DNA of 64,000 nucleotides, taken from positions 1-64,000 of the forward strand of contig JAQWQJ010000019.1 of the NCBI GenBank assembly GCA_029244725.1, read 5' to 3'. This stretch comes from Paracoccaceae bacterium (GTDB lineage Bacteria > Pseudomonadota > Alphaproteobacteria > Rhodobacterales > Rhodobacteraceae). Below the pieces are notes generated by a model. That model searched no databases, had not been told where the DNA came from, and saw only the letters and a program-made list of their open reading frames with translations. The position numbers and the translations under genes are program-made. Below are positions 44,542 through 53,210 of this stretch, in pieces (position 1 is the stretch's first letter; every line of letters starts with the position of its first letter).

Positions 44542-46026
44542 TTGGACCAAAGTCAAATTGATGCTCTGCGTACGCAGCCCGTCCTACCCTTCAACCATCT
44601 AATCAACGGCAGGCATGTTGGCGCGTCGGATGGTGCACGAATGGAGGTTCTATCGCCGATTGACGGTCGTGTTTTGACAAGTGTTGCCAAAGGCACGGTT
44701 GCCGACATGGAAACCGCGATTGCATCCGCGCGCGAAGCGTTTGAAGATCGACGCTGGGCAGGACAACCACCTGCCGCCCGCAAGAACGTGCTAATGAAAT
44801 GGGCGCAACTTATTGAGGAAAACGCCCTTGAACTCGCGGTTCTTGGTGTGCGCGATAACGGTACTGAAATTGGTATGGCCATCAAGGCCGAGCCGGGGTC
44901 AGCCGCCGCAACAATCCGTTATTATGCCGAGGCGCTTGATAAAATATACGGCGAAATCGCATCAACACCTACCGATGTATTGGGCCTAATCCACAAAGAA
45001 CCTGTCGGCGTTGTGGGTGCAATCACCCCGTGGAACTTCCCGTTGATGATCGGCGCTTGGAAACTTGGGCCTGCCTTAGCAATGGGAAACTCGGTCGTCC
45101 TTAAACCTGCTGAAACGGCCTCGCTTTCGTTAATGCGAATGGCCGAATTGGCGCTAGAAGCTGGCTTGCCGCCCGGTGTTTTGAACGCGGTCACCGGCGA
45201 AGGCGCTGTGGTCGGTGAAACCATGGGGCTGTCTATGGACGTCGACGTTTTGGTCTTTACTGGCTCAGGTGGGACGGGTCGACGTTTGATGGAATATTCC
45301 GCCCGTTCAAACATGAAGCGCGTATATCTTGAACTCGGCGGCAAGTCCCCGAATATTGTGTTCGCTGATGCACCCAATTTGCTTGAGGCCGCAAATGTTG
45401 CTGCTGCGGGCATCTTCCGAAACTCGGGACAATTCTGCGTTGCCGGTTCTCGATTGCTGGTTGAGGCGACGATCCACGACGAGTTTGTGGCCGAAGTGGT
45501 CAAAGCGACATCGGCTATGCGTGTCGGCGATCCTTTGCGCTTGGATACGCATATCGGCGCGGTGAACTCTGAGACCCAACTTCTCGCGAATATCGGGTTT
45601 GTTGAAACAGCAATCGCTGAAGGCGGTCAGGTCGTCTACGGGGGCGAACGTATGCTGCAAGAAACCGGCGGCTATTACATGACCCCGACGATCGTGACCG
45701 ACGTAAAAGCTGATGCGACCTTGACCCAGAAAGAGGTGTTTGGTCCCGTGCTGGGTGTCACCTCGTTTGAAACTGAGGACGAGGCCGTTCGCTTGGCCAA
45801 TGCAACGGTTTACGGATTGGCGGGGGGTGTTTGGACCTCAAACCTCAGCCGTGCGCACCGAATGGTTCGCAATGTGCGAACCGGCGTTATGCATGTGAAC
45901 ACCTACGGTGGCGCTGACGGCACCGTTCCCCTTGGCGGTGTGGGTCAGTCTGGCAATGGCTCGGATAAGTCGCTGCACGCCATCGAAAAATATATCAATC
46001 TCAAGACCGCGTGGATCAAACTTTAA
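44542..46026 (+). CDS. Aldehyde dehydrogenase
   Basis: NAD(P)-dependent aldehyde dehydrogenase of 494 residues: E264 (LELGGKSPN) and C299 (SGQFCVAG) are the catalytic pair; TPWNFPLM and TGSGGTGRRL bind cofactor. It starts at a TTG with GAGG 7 bases upstream, 4 bases after tctA. It probably oxidises the semialdehyde produced by the phospho-lyase and/or aminotransferase of the divergent operon; PuuC- or betaine-aldehyde-type enzymes look similar. Confidence 0.9.
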   Translation: MDQSQIDALRTQPVLPFNHLINGRHVGASDGARMEVLSPIDGRVLTSVAKGTVADMETAIASAREAFEDRRWAGQPPAARKNVLMKWAQLIEENALELAVLGVRDNGTEIGMAIKAEPGSAAATIRYYAEALDKIYGEIASTPTDVLGLIHKEPVGVVGAITPWNFPLMIGAWKLGPALAMGNSVVLKPAETASLSLMRMAELALEAGLPPGVLNAVTGEGAVVGETMGLSMDVDVLVFTGSGGTGRRLMEYSARSNMKRVYLELGGKSPNIVFADAPNLLEAANVAAAGIFRNSGQFCVAGSRLLVEATIHDEFVAEVVKATSAMRVGDPLRLDTHIGAVNSETQLLANIGFVETAIAEGGQVVYGGERMLQETGGYYMTPTIVTDVKADATLTQKEVFGPVLGVTSFETEDEAVRLANATVYGLAGGVWTSNLSRAHRMVRNVRTGVMHVNTYGGADGTVPLGGVGQSGNGSDKSLHAIEKYINLKTAWIKL

Positions 46027-46037
46027 AGGGGCACGAC

Positions 46038-47270
46038 ATGTCTGACAAAACCATTTTGGTCATTGGCACCTATGATACCAAAGACGATGAGTTGGCTTAT
46101 CTAGCAGGCGTTATTCGCGATCAGGGCGGCAAAGTCGTGACAATGGATGTCTCGGTCCTCGGCGATCCGTCACAGCCTTGCAACCATTCTAAGCACGATG
46201 TCGCGTCCGAAGGCGGCAGTTCAATCCAAGCCGCGATCGACAGTGGTGACGAGAACCACGCGATGCAAATCATGGCCAAAGGTGCCAGCTTGCTTACCGC
46301 ACGGCTTTACGCTGAAGGCGATTTCGACGGCATGATTGTCCTAGGTGGTACTATGGGAACTGACCTTGCCTTGGACGTTACCTCTGCGTTGCCATTGGGG
46401 GTTCCAAAATACATCGTATCGACGGTTTCGTTCTCGCCATTGATCCCTGCCGAGCGTTTGGCGGCAGACACGCAAATGATCCTCTGGGCGGGTGGTCTTT
46501 ATGGCCTCAACTCAGTCTGCAAGGCCTCACTCAGCCAAGCAGCAGGTGCGGTGTTGGGTGCAGCAAGGGCCGTTCAAATGCCCGCATCAAAACGCCCTTT
46601 GATCGGGATGATGTCGCTTGGCACTTCTGCGTTAAAATACGTCGTATCACTAAAACCAGCATTGGAAGAACGAGGGTTCGAGGTCGCGGTCTTTCATGCC
46701 ACAGGCATGGGGGGGCGGGCGTTTGAAAGCCTAGCCGCACAAGGTGCGTTTGCGTGTGTTTTTGATTTCTGCACTCAGGAGTTAGGCAACCAAATCCATG
46801 GCTCTAATATCTCGGCGGGTGCAGATCGTTTGACGAACGCAGGCGCTAGCGGGACACCTCAGATCGTGGCACCTGGGTGCTACGATCTTGTCGATATCGT
46901 CGGTTGGCTGCCGCTTCCTGATAAATGGTTGAACCACATGTCCCACGCACACAACCGCCTTTTGACCTCGGTCGTATTGAACACGGAAGAAAGAATAGCC
47001 GTTGCACGCGCCCATTCCACGCAACTGGCAGACGCAAAGGCGCCGGTTGCAATGATCCTACCTCAGAACGGTCTGGGTGAATGGGATCGCGAAGGGGCTG
47101 ACCTGCACAACAAAGAAGGCTTGGCAGAGTTTCTAAACGAACTGCAGGCAACATTGCCTGCCAATGTTTCACAACACCCTATCGCCTGTCACATCAACGA
47201 CGCAGAATTTGCCGACAAAGCGCTTGAGATTTTTGACGCTTGGCGCGCGGATGGAACAATTTCAGTTTAG
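46038..47270 (+). CDS. Tm-1-like / UPF0261 family protein
   Basis: 410-residue protein of the UPF0261/Tm-1-like ATP-binding family (N-terminal ILVIGTYDTKDDELAYLAG; GMIVLGGTMGTDLAL; C-terminal half resembles a TIM-barrel metal-dependent domain). Biochemical role is not settled; homologues often sit in catabolic gene clusters. ATG 46038 has GGGG six bases upstream. Its stop overlaps the convergent hpaR stop by 4 bases. Confidence 0.85.
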   Translation: MSDKTILVIGTYDTKDDELAYLAGVIRDQGGKVVTMDVSVLGDPSQPCNHSKHDVASEGGSSIQAAIDSGDENHAMQIMAKGASLLTARLYAEGDFDGMIVLGGTMGTDLALDVTSALPLGVPKYIVSTVSFSPLIPAERLAADTQMILWAGGLYGLNSVCKASLSQAAGAVLGAARAVQMPASKRPLIGMMSLGTSALKYVVSLKPALEERGFEVAVFHATGMGGRAFESLAAQGAFACVFDFCTQELGNQIHGSNISAGADRLTNAGASGTPQIVAPGCYDLVDIVGWLPLPDKWLNHMSHAHNRLLTSVVLNTEERIAVARAHSTQLADAKAPVAMILPQNGLGEWDREGADLHNKEGLAEFLNELQATLPANVSQHPIACHINDAEFADKALEIFDAWRADGTISV

Positions 47271-47704
47271 TCTGGGGCACCTGGATCAAGCTTCGTGAGA
47301 AGATCGAGTAAGGTCTCGTAATTCTGGTCGCCGAGTTTTGTTTTGAAATCGGCGACTATTTGTGCCGCCTGCCCGCCATGATCGTCGATGATTTTTTGAC
47401 CGGTGGCAGTGATCTCAACAAATTGCCGCCTGCGATCTTTATCGTCGCGGGTCTGCGTGACCAACCCCTTGTCCCGCAACGTTGCACCAATCCGCGTCAG
47501 ACTTGGGAACAGAAGGCTCGACCTATCTGCAAGCGTTTTGGCATCCATTCGCCCGTATTCTGACAACACACGCAAAACCCGCCACTGCTGCTCAGTTATG
47601 CCGGTCTCAGACAGCATTTCTCGGATGGGCGACATAACGCCTTCTCGCGCGCGGATTAAGGCAATCGGCAATGATCGGGCGGTCGAGGGCAGTTGTTTTG
47701 ACAT
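47267..47704 (-). CDS. hpaR: Homoprotocatechuate operon repressor HpaR (MarR family)
   Basis: MarR-type winged-helix regulator of 145 residues; the segment PIALIRAREGVMSPIREMLS and GITEQQWRVLRVLSEYG is typical of HpaR. Divergent from hpaF-hpaE-hpaD with a TTAACATGTTAA palindrome just before hpaF. HpaR represses until it binds hydroxyphenylacetate-type aromatics. Confidence 0.88.
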   Translation of the reverse strand: MSKQLPSTARSLPIALIRAREGVMSPIREMLSETGITEQQWRVLRVLSEYGRMDAKTLADRSSLLFPSLTRIGATLRDKGLVTQTRDDKDRRRQFVEITATGQKIIDDHGGQAAQIVADFKTKLGDQNYETLLDLLTKLDPGAPD

Positions 47705-47789
47705 TTGAGCCTCAGGGTTATTAGTCGAAGCAGATGCACTATCATCCAGCTATTGACAAGCTAACCCCTATTACTTAACTTCGCAACAA

Positions 47790-47801
47790 TTAACATGTTA
47801 A
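47790..47801. promoter_or_regulatory. Candidate HpaR operator
   Basis: TTAACATGTTAA is a perfect 12-bp palindrome nine bases before the hpaF start and about 30 bases after a TTGACA (47754-47759) that may be the -35 element. Size and AT-rich palindromic form suit a MarR-family dimer. Confidence 0.5.
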
Positions 47802-47810
47802 GGAAATGCC

Positions 47811-48200
47811 GTGCCGCACTTTCACATCGAATATTCAGCCAACCTTGAAAGGGTGATTGATGTAGCTGACCTGTGTGAAACCATCCGCGCGACTGCCGCC
47901 CAGATAGACACGTTTCCAACTGCAGGCATACGCGTACGCGCAACGCGTGTCGATCATGTTGCGATGGCTGACGGCGACGCCAAGCACGGGTTTATTGACC
48001 TATCTATTCGCCTGAGAGAAGGCCGTGATTTTGAGGCCAAGCAAGACGCAGTCACACGCATATTTGCCGCCCTCAAAAACTTTATGACCCCTGCCATGGA
48101 GACACGCTCAATCGCGCTTTCAGCAGAAATCCGAGATATCGATGCCGCGCTTTCCCCGAAATTTGGCAATATCCGCGACCATTTGGAGACCCCAGAATGA
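47811..48200 (+). CDS. hpaF: 5-carboxymethyl-2-hydroxymuconate delta-isomerase
   Basis: Small tautomerase-like enzyme of 129 residues. A GTG start gives Met-Pro-His; after Met removal Pro1 would be the catalytic base. AAGGA lies 6 to 7 bases before GTG. It isomerises the dehydrogenated ring-cleavage product in the homoprotocatechuate meta pathway. The stop overlaps hpaE (ATGA). Confidence 0.9.
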   Translation: MPHFHIEYSANLERVIDVADLCETIRATAAQIDTFPTAGIRVRATRVDHVAMADGDAKHGFIDLSIRLREGRDFEAKQDAVTRIFAALKNFMTPAMETRSIALSAEIRDIDAALSPKFGNIRDHLETPE

Positions 48201-49708
48201 GCAAACTTGACGATAATATTGCGAAACTTGCTGGCTTTCTTGAACGGTTCCGCGAAACGGGAATTCAGAACCGTATCGGCGGTCAGGATGTTGCCGGCTC
48301 CAACGGCGTTTTCCAAAATGCGTCCCCTGTCGACAAGTCCCACATTTGTGACGTCGCGCATGGTTCTGTCGCTGATATCGACGCGGCCGCAAATGCCGCG
48401 CACGACGCATTTGCCGCGTGGCGCGATATGCCAGCACTTGAGCGCAAAAAGATCCTCATCAAAGTCGCTGAAGGCATCGAGGCCCGCGCAGAAGAAATTG
48501 CCCTTTGCGAATGCTGGGACACTGGCCAAACCATCAAGTTCATGTCAAAGGCGGCCATTCGGGGCGCTGAAAACTTCCGATATTTCGCCGATCAAGTAGT
48601 TCAGGCACGCGACGGTCAGCACCTGCAATCCCCCACGTTGATGAATGTCACGTCCCGAAAGCCCATCGGTCCTGTCGGTGTCATAACGCCTTGGAATACG
48701 CCGTTTATGCTGTCGACTTGGAAGATCGCTCCTGCATTGGCCGCAGGCTGCACGGTCGTCCATAAACCCGCCGAAGCTTCACCACTTTCTGCGCGGCTTT
48801 TGGTTGAGATCGCCGAAGAAGCGGGGTTGCCGCCTGGTGTTTTGAACACAGTGAACGGCTTTGGCGAAAGCGCTGGAAAAGCGCTTTGTGAGCACCCTAA
48901 GATCAAGGCCATCGCCTTTGTTGGCGAAAGCAGCACAGGTTCATTGATTACAAAACAAGGTGCGGACACGCTAAAGCGCAACCATCTAGAGCTTGGCGGT
49001 AAAAACCCAGTCATTGTGTTTGACGATGCGGATTTAGACCGCGCTCTCGATGCTGTGATTTTCATGATCTATTCGATCAATGGCGAGCGCTGCACCTCCT
49101 CGTCCCGTCTTTTAATCCAAGACACAGTCCGTGAAGAGTTTGAGGCCAAGCTGATTGAGCGCGTCAACAACATCCGCGTTGGACATCCGCTTGACCCGTT
49201 GACCGAAATCGGACCGCTTGTCACTGAAGAGCACTACAACAAAGTCACCAGCTACTTCGACATCGCAAAAGAAGACGGCGCAACCGTTGCCGCCGGTGGC
49301 GTCAAGGTCGGCGATGAAGGCTTTTTCATCCGCCCAACGCTATTCACCAACGCCAACAACCAAATGCGCATCGCCAAAGAGGAAATATTCGGACCTGTGC
49401 TAACCTCGATCCCATTCGCAACCGAAGAAGAGGCGCTAGAAATGGCAAACGATACGGCATACGGTCTGACCGGCTATGTTTGGTCAAACGATCTGACCCG
49501 CGCGTTGCGATTCACGGACCAGCTAGAGGCAGGCATGATCTGGGTGAATTCCGAAAACGTCCGGCACCTGCCCACGCCATTTGGTGGCGTAAAAGCCAGC
49601 GGCATAGGCCGCGACGGTGGTGATTGGTCGTTTGAGTTTTACATGGAACAAAAACACATCGGCTTTGCAACGGGGCAGCACAAAATCACCCGCCTTGGGG
49701 TCCAGTGA
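48197..49708 (+). CDS. hpaE: 5-carboxymethyl-2-hydroxymuconate semialdehyde dehydrogenase
   Basis: Aldehyde dehydrogenase of 503 residues with LELGGKNP (catalytic Glu) and SINGERCTSSSR (catalytic Cys), the latter motif characteristic of HpaE. It oxidises the semialdehyde produced by HpaD. Confidence 0.92.
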   Translation: MSKLDDNIAKLAGFLERFRETGIQNRIGGQDVAGSNGVFQNASPVDKSHICDVAHGSVADIDAAANAAHDAFAAWRDMPALERKKILIKVAEGIEARAEEIALCECWDTGQTIKFMSKAAIRGAENFRYFADQVVQARDGQHLQSPTLMNVTSRKPIGPVGVITPWNTPFMLSTWKIAPALAAGCTVVHKPAEASPLSARLLVEIAEEAGLPPGVLNTVNGFGESAGKALCEHPKIKAIAFVGESSTGSLITKQGADTLKRNHLELGGKNPVIVFDDADLDRALDAVIFMIYSINGERCTSSSRLLIQDTVREEFEAKLIERVNNIRVGHPLDPLTEIGPLVTEEHYNKVTSYFDIAKEDGATVAAGGVKVGDEGFFIRPTLFTNANNQMRIAKEEIFGPVLTSIPFATEEEALEMANDTAYGLTGYVWSNDLTRALRFTDQLEAGMIWVNSENVRHLPTPFGGVKASGIGRDGGDWSFEFYMEQKHIGFATGQHKITRLGVQ

Positions 49709-49953
49709 TGAGAGTGTTCGTTATTGCCGCAAAACTTCCGCAGGTTCCGACCATATTGATGTCCAAACAGGACCCACAGATTTTAGACGTTCAACAATAC
49801 AGCGACCAAACGACATTTCTTAAGACGCTGCAAGAAACCACAGAAGATTGCCGTGTGGAAAGCCCAATGCACGAAACCAATCGCGAAGACTTCGCAGGCG
49901 ATTTCTTTTCCTCTGGCACCGGTCAGACCAACCTCATTTTTCCAGTTCAGTAG
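49708..49953 (+). CDS. Small protein of unknown function in the hpa operon
   Basis: 81 codons from ATG 49708, whose A is the last base of the hpaE TGA, to 49953, 9 bases before hpaD. No domain, signal peptide or membrane span is seen; the middle is polar and the end reads GDFFSSGTGQTNLIFPVQ. Tight coupling on both sides argues that it is translated. Not recognised. Confidence 0.6.
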   Translation: MRVFVIAAKLPQVPTILMSKQDPQILDVQQYSDQTTFLKTLQETTEDCRVESPMHETNREDFAGDFFSSGTGQTNLIFPVQ

Positions 49954-49962
49954 GAGTTTCTT

Positions 49963-50946
49963 ATGCCAGTACCAGCCCCCAACCTGTACCCGGACTTCAA
50001 CACTATACGGCTGAGCCATGCGATCTTGAACGTAAAGGATCTAGCGGCGTCAAAGACGTTCTACACGGAAATCCTCGGGCTACAGATAACCGACGAAAAC
50101 GACACCCACATCTATCTTCGTGCAATGGAAGAACGTGGGCATCACTGTATTGTGCTGCAAAAATCCGACCAACCCGGCACAGTTGAAGTGATGGGCTTTA
50201 AAACCTTTGACGAAGGTGATTTGGATCGGGCTGAAGTGTATTTCCAAACCAAAGGTCGTCCAACGTCTTGGGTGGATCGTCCGTATCAAGGTCGAACATT
50301 ACTGACGTCAGACAACATGGGTATCCCGCTTGAGTTCTACCATAAGATGGACCGACTGGACCCAATTCATCAGAAATACGCGCTTTACCGTGGCGTGAAA
50401 CCGCTGCGGATCGATCATTTCAACTGCTTTAGCCACGATGTAGATGCCTCGGCCGCGTTTTATTCCGACTTTGGTTTCCGTGTGACCGAATACACAGAGG
50501 ATGACGAAAGTAAGCGCCTGTGGGCCGCGTGGATGCACCGCAAAGGTGGCGTGCATGACATGGCCTTTACAAACGGAACAGGACCGCGCCTGCATCACGT
50601 TGCATTCTGGGTGCCTACGCCACTGAACATCATTGATTTGCTCGATTTAATGTCCACAACCGGCTACGTTAACAACATTGAACGCGGCCCCGGTCGACAT
50701 GGCATTTCAAATGCATTTTTCCTCTATGTTCTGGACCCAGATGGCCACCGGATTGAAATATACTGCTCTGACTATCAAACGGTTGATCCTGACTTAGAGC
50801 CGATAAAATGGGATCTCCAAGATCCCCAGCGCCAAACATTATGGGGGGCGGCAGCACCCCGAAGTTGGTTTGAACATGGAACAACATTTGTCGGCGTTGA
50901 AACGAAAGATTCAGACATTCAAGCCAGCCCGATTATTGCACCGTAA
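49963..50946 (+). CDS. hpaD: 3,4-dihydroxyphenylacetate 2,3-dioxygenase
   Basis: Type I (VOC-fold) extradiol dioxygenase of 327 residues that opens the homoprotocatechuate ring. Two VOC modules; expected metal ligands H152 (RIDHFNCF), H211 (RLHHVAFW) and E265 (GHRIEIYCSDY) are present. TAGGAG precedes the ATG. This is the Brevibacterium/Arthrobacter type rather than the LigB type. Confidence 0.92.
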   Translation: MPVPAPNLYPDFNTIRLSHAILNVKDLAASKTFYTEILGLQITDENDTHIYLRAMEERGHHCIVLQKSDQPGTVEVMGFKTFDEGDLDRAEVYFQTKGRPTSWVDRPYQGRTLLTSDNMGIPLEFYHKMDRLDPIHQKYALYRGVKPLRIDHFNCFSHDVDASAAFYSDFGFRVTEYTEDDESKRLWAAWMHRKGGVHDMAFTNGTGPRLHHVAFWVPTPLNIIDLLDLMSTTGYVNNIERGPGRHGISNAFFLYVLDPDGHRIEIYCSDYQTVDPDLEPIKWDLQDPQRQTLWGAAAPRSWFEHGTTFVGVETKDSDIQASPIIAP

Positions 50947-50961
50947 CACTAGGAATTGACT

Positions 50962-52359
50962 ATGAATTGGGACGACTACGCTGGCTGGAGCAAGCAGATC
51001 GCCGACTGGGGCGCTGAATATCACAAGTCACTCGGCGAGCGCCCCGTGCGGGCGCAAACAAAGCTCGGAGAAATCGCTGCCCAAATGCCGGCTTCCCCGC
51101 CAGAAGCCGGTGAAGACATGGCCAATATTCTGGCCGACTTTGACAACATCGTAATGCCCGGCATGACCCACTGGCAGCACCCTCGTTTCTTCGCCTATTT
51201 CCCTGCCAACGCTACCCCCCCGTCAATGCTTGCCGAGCAACTGGTGAACACCGTCGCCGCACAATGCATGCTTTGGCAGACGTCTCCCGCAGCGACTGAA
51301 GTTGAGGGCGTCATGGTTGATTGGCTGCGCCAAGCACTGGGTTTGCCGGATGGTTTCACTGGCGTCATTCAAGACAGTGCGTCCTCTGCGACCCTATCGG
51401 CTGTTCTGACAATGCGCGAACGGGCCACAGATTACACCGGCAACAAGGACGGCATGTCAGAAAAGGGTCATCTGCGGATATATTGCTCGCAAGAAGTTCA
51501 CTCATCTATCGACCGTGCCTGTTGGGTTGCGGGCATCGGTCAGGCCAATCTGGTGAAAATACCAACGTCGGGATCGCGTTTTGAAATGGACGTTGTGGCC
51601 CTCGAAACGGCAATCCAGAACGATATCGCTGCAGGACACACGCCCGCAGGCATCATCGCCATTACTGGCGGCACAGGCGTCGGCGCTTCTGATGATCTTG
51701 CCGCTGTCATGCGTGTCGCCCAAACCCACGATCTTTACACCCATCTCGACGCGGCCTGGGCTGGGTCAGCGATGATCTGCCCTGAGTTTCGCGAGGCTTT
51801 CTGGCAAGGCGTCGAAGACTACGACAGCATCGTATTCAACCCGCACAAATGGCTGGGCGCTCAGTTTGATTGTTCGGTGCAGTTTCTACGCGACGCCACC
51901 CTGCAACTCAACACGCTGAAAATCGAACCCGAGTATCTCAAAACTTCGGGCGAGGCTGTGACCAACTATTCGGAATGGACTATCCCTCTTGGCCGACGCT
52001 TTCGCGCGCTGAAGCTCTGGTTCCTGTTGCGTTCATATGGGCTTGAGGAATTGCGCAATCGCATCCGCAATCACGTCGCTTGGGCCGAAGAACTCTGTGA
52101 GAGGCTTCGTGTGATCGAAGGGTTTGAGATCACCACCGATCCGATTTTTAGCCTGTTTTCGTTTCGCTGCCCCGGTGACGATGCCGCGCAACGAAGGCTG
52201 GTGGATGCTCTCAACGACCAAGGAAAAATCTACTTGACCCAAGGCGCCCATAAAGGCCGCAAGGTGATCCGGTTTACGGTTGGGCAGTTTGACACCACTT
52301 ATGACGATGTGATGATGGCCGAGACTGTCATCAAAGACGTTTGGGAGACGATCAAATGA
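50962..52359 (+). CDS. PLP-dependent aromatic-L-amino-acid decarboxylase family
   Basis: Group II decarboxylase of 465 residues; K296 in FNPHKWLGA is the PLP lysine and D263 in HLDAAWAGS binds the ring nitrogen. N-terminal THWQHPRFFAYFPANATPPS is typical of tyrosine/DOPA/tryptophan decarboxylases. Start at ATG 50962 with AGGA 7 bases upstream. It sits between hpaD and hpaG with a 4-base overlap to hpaG, so it belongs to the pathway: it may turn tyrosine or DOPA into the amine that feeds hydroxyphenylacetate. Substrate specificity is inference. Confidence 0.9.
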   Translation: MNWDDYAGWSKQIADWGAEYHKSLGERPVRAQTKLGEIAAQMPASPPEAGEDMANILADFDNIVMPGMTHWQHPRFFAYFPANATPPSMLAEQLVNTVAAQCMLWQTSPAATEVEGVMVDWLRQALGLPDGFTGVIQDSASSATLSAVLTMRERATDYTGNKDGMSEKGHLRIYCSQEVHSSIDRACWVAGIGQANLVKIPTSGSRFEMDVVALETAIQNDIAAGHTPAGIIAITGGTGVGASDDLAAVMRVAQTHDLYTHLDAAWAGSAMICPEFREAFWQGVEDYDSIVFNPHKWLGAQFDCSVQFLRDATLQLNTLKIEPEYLKTSGEAVTNYSEWTIPLGRRFRALKLWFLLRSYGLEELRNRIRNHVAWAEELCERLRVIEGFEITTDPIFSLFSFRCPGDDAAQRRLVDALNDQGKIYLTQGAHKGRKVIRFTVGQFDTTYDDVMMAETVIKDVWETIK

Positions 52360-53210
52360 AATTCGCAACCTACACAAGCGCTGGCACCCAGTATTACGGC
52401 GCAGTGACTGATGATGGGATGATCGCTCTCAACGGCGAATTTCCAGAGTGGCCAACGTTGTTTGATGTAATTAAAGGCGGTGGGCTGGAAAAGCTTTGCG
52501 CTGCTGCAAAAGAAGCGCCAGTCACGCATACGGACTATGTTTTCGACATGGTGCTACCCAATGCCCGTCGCATCCTTTGTGTTGGCGTTAATTTTCCGGA
52601 CCGCAATTCGGAATACAAAGACGGCAGTGAAGCCCCTAAATACATGTCGTTGTTCCCACGTTTCGCCAGCGGTTTTACAGGACACAATCGCCCGCTAATT
52701 CGCCCACCTGAAAACCACACGCTGGACTATGAAGGCGAAGTTGCCATCGTGATTGGCAAAGCAGGTAGGCGCATTTCGCAAGCCGACGCATATGACCACA
52801 TTGCCGCTGTCACGATCTGTAACGAAGGTACGATCCGCGACTGGGTGCGCCATGCAAAGTTTAACGTGACGCAAGGCAAAAACTGGGATCGGTCGGCAGC
52901 ACTTGGTCCTTGGCTTGTGCCGTTTGACGACCCCAGTTTACTTGATGATGCACGCATCATCACAAGAGTTAACGGTGAGGAACGCCAGAACGATACGCTG
53001 AGCCGGATGGTGTTTCCGATCCGTCGCGAAATTGAATACATCTCGACGTTTATGACGTTGCAGCCCGGTGATGTTATTATTACGGGCACGCCGACCGGCG
53101 CAGGAGCAAGGTTCGAGCCGCCCCGTTACCTTGCCCCCGGTGATGTGGTCGAAGTCGAGGTCAACGGCATCGGCATTTTGCGCAACACAATCGAGGATGA
53201 GGTCGTATGA
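52356..53210 (+). CDS. hpaG: Fumarylacetoacetate hydrolase family (HpaG-type decarboxylase/isomerase)
   Basis: 284 residues; FAH-fold motifs LDYEGEVAIVIGK (metal ligand acids), GVNFPDRNSEY and ITGTPTGAGA. In the pathway HpaG decarboxylates 5-oxopent-3-ene-1,2,5-tricarboxylate and isomerises the product. ATG 52356 overlaps the decarboxylase stop as ATGA, and its own stop overlaps hpaH. Confidence 0.87.
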   Translation: MKFATYTSAGTQYYGAVTDDGMIALNGEFPEWPTLFDVIKGGGLEKLCAAAKEAPVTHTDYVFDMVLPNARRILCVGVNFPDRNSEYKDGSEAPKYMSLFPRFASGFTGHNRPLIRPPENHTLDYEGEVAIVIGKAGRRISQADAYDHIAAVTICNEGTIRDWVRHAKFNVTQGKNWDRSAALGPWLVPFDDPSLLDDARIITRVNGEERQNDTLSRMVFPIRREIEYISTFMTLQPGDVIITGTPTGAGARFEPPRYLAPGDVVEVEVNGIGILRNTIEDEVV

